Translations under genes and position numbers: made by a program
Shown here: piece after piece, positions 60,149 to 64,000 of the stretch
Layout: each line of letters opens with the position of its first letter
How positions within the stretch are numbered: the stretch's first letter is position 1
Source: Halalkalicoccus jeotgali B3
GTDB taxonomy: Archaea; Halobacteriota; Halobacteria; Halobacteriales; Halalkalicoccaceae
Length of the DNA stretch: 64,000 nucleotides
Reading direction: 5' to 3'
Assembly: GCF_000196895.1 (NCBI RefSeq)
Contig: NC_014297.1
Span: 2,554,467 to 2,618,466, forward strand
Notes under the pieces: model-generated
Told to the model about the DNA's origin: nothing
The model's input: the letters and a program-made list of their open reading frames with translations, nothing else
Databases searched by the model: none

Positions 60149-61234
60149 TCAGAGCGCGTCGATCGCCCGTCCGCTCGCGTCCAGTACGGCTCCGGGATCG
60201 AGATCGGCGTCGGCCCACGCGGGGAGTCGGTCGTCGCCCTCGGCGGGGGAGATCGCCTCGGCGTAGGCGTCGACCTGCGAGCGTTCTGCCGCCCGGTCGT
60301 ACGCCAGCCCGTTGAACGCGGCGTCGGCGGCGTAGCCCGCGAGAAATCGCTCCGCGACCTCCCGATAGCGTTCGGCGAGCGTCTCGAACTCGGGGTCGAT
60401 CCCCCGCTCGTCGAGCACGCGAAACAGCGCGCCGGCGACGTGCTCGCTCATCCCCGCCAGGCCCGTCTCGCCGCTGACCGCGCGGTGGTCGTGTTCGTGG
60501 ACCCCGAGATCGACCTGGACGGTGCCCCCGAATCCGGCGGTCCCGAAGGCCTCCCCGAGCAGGCCGGTTTCGAGCCCCCAGGCGGGTTCGGGGCGGAGCC
60601 GGCGGGCGACCGTCGAGGTGAACCCCATTTCGCCGGCCAGTGCGTAACGAAACGCGCCCAGGTATTCGAGGATCGGCTCTGGGTGGCGCACGGCGAGGGC
60701 GGCGACCAGCGGCTCGTAGAACAGCCGGAACAGTCGCCCGTAGAGCCGGTCGTTCTCGACGCGGGCGTAGTAGCCCTTCGCGAAGTCGAACTCCTCGAGC
60801 GGCGCGAGCAACCGGGGGACCTGCGAGGCGTCGTAGTTCTTCACGTCGGCGTCGTGGAGCGCGACGAACTCCTCGCGGGCGGCCGGCCCCAGCCCGAGCC
60901 AGACGTCCCGTCCCTTGCCCGCCGGAGCGTCGATCCCGGCCCCGTCGAGGAGCGCCTCGACGGCCGGTGCGTTACACCACAGCGGGGTCAGCGGAAGGTC
61001 GAACCCCGAGAGCCACGCGACGAACGACTCGACGCGGTCGGCGGGCGCGCGGATCGGGACGATCACGCGGGCGGGGTCGACGTCCTCGAGCGCCGAGAGC
61101 GTGCGCTCGGGAGCCAGCCCGGCGTACTCGCGGTCGGTCATGGGGACGACGACGGCCGCCCGGTCGACGGGCGCGTCGGGGACGCGACCGGTGAGGTCGT
61201 GGACCGTCGCAATCCGCTCTTGGACGTACTCCAT
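60149..61234 (-). CDS. Glycosyltransferase (GT-A, glucosyl-3-phosphoglycerate synthase-like)
   Basis: GT-A glycosyltransferase of 361 residues. The DxD motif is DAD at residues 128-130 in ALHDADVKNYD. The pattern of AVVVPMTDREYAG, then VIVPIRAPAD, then the late TGLLGEAFGTAGFGGTVQVDLGVHEHDHRA fits glucosyl-3-phosphoglycerate synthase-type enzymes (GT2/GT81), which make a compatible solute precursor. If so, it would contribute to osmolyte synthesis. I cannot prove the acceptor. The start ATG gives MEYVQERIATVHDLTG. Confidence 0.78.
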   Translation of the reverse strand: MEYVQERIATVHDLTGRVPDAPVDRAAVVVPMTDREYAGLAPERTLSALEDVDPARVIVPIRAPADRVESFVAWLSGFDLPLTPLWCNAPAVEALLDGAGIDAPAGKGRDVWLGLGPAAREEFVALHDADVKNYDASQVPRLLAPLEEFDFAKGYYARVENDRLYGRLFRLFYEPLVAALAVRHPEPILEYLGAFRYALAGEMGFTSTVARRLRPEPAWGLETGLLGEAFGTAGFGGTVQVDLGVHEHDHRAVSGETGLAGMSEHVAGALFRVLDERGIDPEFETLAERYREVAERFLAGYAADAAFNGLAYDRAAERSQVDAYAEAISPAEGDDRLPAWADADLDPGAVLDASGRAIDAL

Positions 61235-61271
61235 CGAGCGACCCTTCGGGCGAGCGGGTAAAAGCGGGCCG

Positions 61272-62441
61272 TTACGCGATCGCGACGGGGAGGCGACCCG
61301 CGAGTCCCAGCACGGTGAACGCGAACAGGAGGACCCCGAGTCCGAGCGCGAGCCCCTGGAAGAGCACGTCGTAGGCGATCCCGTACTCGACGAGCGCCCC
61401 GACGAACCAGCTTCCCAGCGCCTGCCCGAACATCATCCCGCCGCTGAAGGTGGCGTACGCGCCCCCGCGGTGTTCGTCGGGAAACGACGACAGCAGGAAG
61501 GTATCGGCCGCGGGGAACATGCTGTGGATGACGTAGCCGATCAGCGCACTGAGGACGACGATACCCAGAAGCCCCTCGGTCAGCGTCAACAGGAACACGC
61601 CCGCGGCGAACGAGGCGATGACGGCGAGCAGGTACGGTACCGTCGGCAGGCGGTCGACGAGCCGGCCGCTGATCCAGAAGGCGGGCACGCCGGCGGCGAA
61701 GGCCACCGTCAGCAGGTTTCTTGCCAGTTCCGGATCGAACCCACGGGCGGTCTCCATGTAGGAGGGATAGAAGTTGAACAGCCCCTGCCAGAGGAAGCTC
61801 GTCGCGCCGAAGACCAACACCCCGAGCGCGATGAGGCGCCACTGGGCCCGGATCGCACCGACGAAATCGCGGTCGACGCCGCTGGCGGCGGGGAACTCGG
61901 TCCGTCTCGCGATCCGGTAGAGCACGGCGGTCGCGCCGAGTGCCGCGATCCCGACAAGCGCGAAGACGACCCGCCAGGAGACCAGCAGCGAGAGGCTCAC
62001 CAGCGGTGCGGCGATCACCGCCGCCAGCTGGGTCGCGGTGCCGTGGATCCCAAGCATCCGGCCGACCTGCCCGGCATAGAGTTCGCTGATCAGCGGGTTC
62101 GCGGCGACGAAGTAGCCGCTGGTGGCGGTACCGATCAGGAAGGTGCCGACCGCGAGCGTGAGAATCGAGTCCGCGAACGTCGCCAACAGCGACGACCCCG
62201 TCAGGGTCGCCCCCGCCAGCAGGACGACCCGGTGACGGGGGACGATGGTCAGCAGGTAGCCGATCGGGATCCGGGGCAGCGCGCTACCGGTCCAGACGAG
62301 CGTCACCAGCAGGCCGACGGTGCCCGGGCCCACCGAGAAGGCCGCCTGCAGGGGTTCGACCAGGGGCGCGTAGACGACGCGCACGAGGTTGATGAGAAAC
62401 GCCATCGAGCACAGCGAGACGAACAGGCGGGTCGGTGCCAC
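61272..62441 (-). CDS. MFS transporter
   Basis: Major facilitator permease of 389 residues with about 12 hydrophobic helices. Segments TRLFVSLCSMAFLINLVRVVYAPL, LVTLVWTGSALPRIPIGYLLTIVP and GTFLIGTATSGYFVAANPLISELY are typical of the family, and FPDEHRGGAYATFSGGMMFGQALG is in the second half. The GTG start before APTRLFVS is preferred, because upstream sequence is Pro/Arg-rich and non-membrane. Substrate unknown. It is next to the glycosyltransferase but on its own transcript is possible. Confidence 0.87.
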   Translation of the reverse strand: MAPTRLFVSLCSMAFLINLVRVVYAPLVEPLQAAFSVGPGTVGLLVTLVWTGSALPRIPIGYLLTIVPRHRVVLLAGATLTGSSLLATFADSILTLAVGTFLIGTATSGYFVAANPLISELYAGQVGRMLGIHGTATQLAAVIAAPLVSLSLLVSWRVVFALVGIAALGATAVLYRIARRTEFPAASGVDRDFVGAIRAQWRLIALGVLVFGATSFLWQGLFNFYPSYMETARGFDPELARNLLTVAFAAGVPAFWISGRLVDRLPTVPYLLAVIASFAAGVFLLTLTEGLLGIVVLSALIGYVIHSMFPAADTFLLSSFPDEHRGGAYATFSGGMMFGQALGSWFVGALVEYGIAYDVLFQGLALGLGVLLFAFTVLGLAGRLPVAIA

Positions 62442-62537
62442 TGTCGCTACGGAGACGGGGATGGGGGGCAACCCTTTCGGAACGCGCCGGAGTTGCCGGG
62501 GAACCGGTCCCCACAATGGGGACCGACCGGGTAGGTG

Positions 62538-62939
62538 TTAGATCGATTCCTCGATGATCTCGCCGACCGCGAAGTTCGACTTGACCTCGCTGATCTCGAC
62601 TTTCACTTGCTCGCCGATCTCGGCACCGGGGACGATGATGACGTACCCGCGCTCGACGCGGGCGATCCCGTCACCCTGCTTGCCGATGTCCTCGATTTCG
62701 ACGTAGCGGATCTCGCCCTCCTCGACGGGGGGTTGGGGTTCGCTCGAGGGGCGCCGTTTCGTGGAGGTATCGGTCCCCTCGCGTTCGGTCTCGCGGGAGA
62801 TGAGCGCGACGCGGTAGGTCTCGCCGGGTTCGATCGACCCGGTTTCGACCTCGCTTTCGGGGATCCGGACGACGTACTCGTCGTCGCGTTCGGCGAGTTC
62901 GGCGTTGAACAGACACAGGAGTTTATCAGAGATTTGCAT
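62538..62939 (-). CDS. TRAM domain protein
   Basis: Protein of 133 residues. The C-terminal TRAM domain (about residues 80-133: IRYVEIEDIGKQGDGIARVERGYVIIVPGAEIGEQVKVEISEVKSNFAVGEI) is complete; TRAM domains bind RNA. The N-terminal half (MQISDKLLCLFNAELAERDDEYVVRIPES) is a haloarchaeal extension, with an acidic linker between. Archaeal TRAM-only proteins are proposed RNA chaperones (for example cold-shock-like function). Start: ATG before QISDKLL. Upstream YkgJ gene is 16 bases away. Confidence 0.93.
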   Translation of the reverse strand: MQISDKLLCLFNAELAERDDEYVVRIPESEVETGSIEPGETYRVALISRETEREGTDTSTKRRPSSEPQPPVEEGEIRYVEIEDIGKQGDGIARVERGYVIIVPGAEIGEQVKVEISEVKSNFAVGEIIEESI

Positions 62940-62954
62940 GGAGAGATCTCCACG

Positions 62955-63668
62955 CTAATCGTGGGTGTCGCCCCTATTAGTAGTGTCGGCACCGACGGCG
63001 CTTCCATCCGGTCGTTTCGGCCCTTCCGAATCGTAGACCACCGTCGATCCCTCCACGGGCCGATAGTTCTCGCGGACCCCGATGGCCTCCTCGAGTTCGC
63101 GGACCGCCCGCTCTTTGAGCGCACGCGCCAGCTCCTCGGCCTCCTCACGCGAGATGTCACGGCCCAGCCCCTCACACTCGTGGGCACGGACCATTCCCTC
63201 CCCGTCCACGGCCTCGCCCATCGGCTGGCTGGTCCCGCCGAGCGCGACGCTGAAGGGATACGTCCGACAGATCAGCGGCCGATCCCCGTGGACGGTACAG
63301 GCACCGACCCCGGCCTCGTCCTCGGCGTAGAAGGTACAGTCCCCACAGCCGTCGGTTTGCAGCGCCCACTCGAAGGTCTCGCCCTCGCCGTCGTCGAGCC
63401 CGTAGGGCATGGGTCGGGCGACGTCGCGCCAGTCTCGCGATCGCTGTGAGCGAGCGTCAGGAGCGGGCTCGTCGCTTCGTGACTCCGTCGCGTCCCGTAG
63501 CTCTCGTACCTCGTCGGGGAACACCGTCGCGGTGTGGGGCTCGTCGGCCTCACTCGTACAGCAGGCCCCACACCGGGTACACTCGAAGCCGATCGACTCG
63601 ATGGCGTCCGCGAGCTCGCCGACCTCGAGGTCGCGGGCGCGTTCGAGTTCCGATTCCAGCGATTCCAC
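62955..63668 (-). CDS. YkgJ-family cysteine cluster protein (with in-frame insert)
   Basis: Protein of 237 residues of the YkgJ family, a possible Fe-S or zinc cluster protein. The N-terminal motif CTRCGACC supplies Cys30, Cys33, Cys36 and Cys37, and CGDC plus DRPLICRTYPF supply further cysteines. The expected DVARPMPYGLDDGEGETFEW and PLICRTYPF are present. Residues about 59-78 (DATESRSDEPAPDARSQRSR) look like a short insert unrelated to the family. The gene is 16 bases from the TRAM gene and may share its transcript. Function unknown. Confidence 0.83.
   Translation of the reverse strand: MESLESELERARDLEVGELADAIESIGFECTRCGACCTSEADEPHTATVFPDEVRELRDATESRSDEPAPDARSQRSRDWRDVARPMPYGLDDGEGETFEWALQTDGCGDCTFYAEDEAGVGACTVHGDRPLICRTYPFSVALGGTSQPMGEAVDGEGMVRAHECEGLGRDISREEAEELARALKERAVRELEEAIGVRENYRPVEGSTVVYDSEGPKRPDGSAVGADTTNRGDTHD
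63435..63494. repeat. In-frame insert in the YkgJ-family gene
   Basis: About 60 bases encoding Arg/Ser/Ala-rich residues 59-78. The DNA mixes GAGCGA/TCGCT-type elements that could fold back. The frame is kept. Similar SDEPAPDARSQRSR-type segments occur, as I recall, in unrelated haloarchaeal proteins, so it may be a dispersed short repeat. Confidence 0.45.
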
Positions 63669-63704
63669 GGTGAGTCCTCGTTCCGATGGCCCAAAAGCCC
63701 GTCG

Positions 63705-64000
63705 TCAGGGCCGGGTTCGGGCGCGCTCGCCGTCCCACTCGATGTTACCCTCGGCGGTGAGCTTCTCTAGATGGGCTTCGACGGTCAGCGTCGCGAGGTC
63801 CTCGACGCCCGCGAGGTCCTTCTCATAGGCCGCCTCGCGGATCGTTTCGATCCCGTGGTTTCCGGCCTCGATCGCCCGCAGAACTCGGCGTTCGCGCTCC
63901 AGACGGTGCTCGATCAGCCAGTCGATCCGTCGCGCCGGCGCGTCGATCACCTCGCCGTGGCCCGGATAGAGGGTTCGCGGGTCGCGGTCGCGAAGCCGTC
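63705..64000 (-). CDS. MBL-fold metallo-hydrolase, 5' end cut by the window edge
   Basis: The visible C-terminal part reads LRDRDPRTLYPGHGEVIDAP, followed by a helical end (IDWLIEHRLERERRVLRAIEAGNHGIETIREAAYEKDLAGVEDL). PGHGE is the late metal-ligand motif of LACTB2-like metallo-hydrolases, with a C-terminal winged-helix-like tail. The catalytic HxHxDH part and the start lie outside the window, so the gene is truncated here, not broken. Substrate unknown. Confidence 0.8.
   Translation of the reverse strand, partial: RLRDRDPRTLYPGHGEVIDAPARRIDWLIEHRLERERRVLRAIEAGNHGIETIREAAYEKDLAGVEDLATLTVEAHLEKLTAEGNIEWDGERARTRP

Noticed and set aside
1..64000. CRISPR array, prophage, integrase or transposase
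   Set aside because: No repeat-spacer pattern, no transposase or integrase reading frame, and no long direct repeats were seen, so no complete mobile element is reported.

Overview
The window is chromosomal DNA from a halophilic archaeon (class Halobacteria). The signs are very high GC, strongly acidic proteins, ATGA/GTGA stop-start overlaps, Tat-type signal peptides, and archaeal machinery: TFB, TFS, NAC, a uS10 paralogue, NreA, geranylgeranyl reductase and GfcR. Several haloarchaea-only families are also present (HalOD1, DUF5787, DUF5789, DUF5791 and DUF5797 types). I cannot name a genus from sequence alone. I see no rRNA, convincing tRNA, CRISPR array, complete insertion sequence, integrase or prophage.

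Layout. 1-2.6 kb: PUA protein, a frameshifted lipoprotein gene, NAC and tRNA methyltransferase TrmI. 2.6-6.1 kb: HalOD1 protein, an MgtE-type transporter split over two genes, a PhoU/TrkA-C protein facing it, TFS and a small DUF5789-type protein. 6.1-18 kb: MFS transporter, a 2-hydroxyacid dehydrogenase/enoyl-CoA hydratase pair, a DUF5787 protein that looks like a PD-(D/E)XK nuclease with a cysteine cluster, NUDIX, ATP-grasp, uS10-like, M20 amidohydrolase, DJ-1, NhaC antiporter and geranylgeranyl reductase. 18-22 kb: ferredoxin, MOSC, formamidase and a secreted nuclease-like protein. 22-29 kb: sugar-acid module (GntP permease, sugar-acid dehydratase, KDG-type aldolase) and an asparagine-synthase-like protein. 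28.5-35.7 kb: rhodanese-MBL fusion, a YqcI/YcgG-isochorismatase pair, a HAD phosphatase, glucose dehydrogenase with its regulator GfcR, and a CGFS glutaredoxin. 35.7-48.6 kb: tandem PAPS-reductase-like paralogues, NreA, several tiny membrane or zinc proteins, methylmalonyl-CoA mutase large subunit, aldo/keto reductase, TFB and RNase HI. 48.6-64 kb: PadR regulator, inorganic pyrophosphatase, phosphodiesterase, epimerase, radical SAM protein, metallophosphoesterase, Hsp20, FAD oxidoreductase, a second frameshifted gene, NUDIX, glycosyltransferase, MFS, TRAM, a YkgJ cysteine-cluster protein and a truncated MBL hydrolase at the edge.

How the genes work together. The clearest theme is glucose and sugar-acid catabolism by the haloarchaeal semi-phosphorylative Entner-Doudoroff route: glucose 1-dehydrogenase and its regulator GfcR lie about 6 kb from a GntP permease, an enolase-superfamily sugar-acid dehydratase and a DHDPS-family aldolase. 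Other pairs are co-transcribed by overlap: NAC/TrmI, the two MgtE halves, 2-hydroxyacid dehydrogenase/enoyl-CoA hydratase, YcgG/isochorismatase, RNase HI/its operon protein, zinc ribbon/Hsp20.

Most of the window is ordinary haloarchaeal core genome. The most unusual points are: two genes broken by single frameshifts; two genes with short, Arg/Ser/Ala-rich in-frame inserts, one of them holding a palindrome; a patchwork-identical PAPS-reductase duplication; the DUF5787 nuclease-like protein; an asparagine-synthase homologue lacking the glutaminase cysteine and with an altered ATP loop; a TATA box for gfcR inside the end of gdh; and a duplicated TATA-containing repeat at the TFB gene. I did not find a clearly new multi-gene defence or mobile system.
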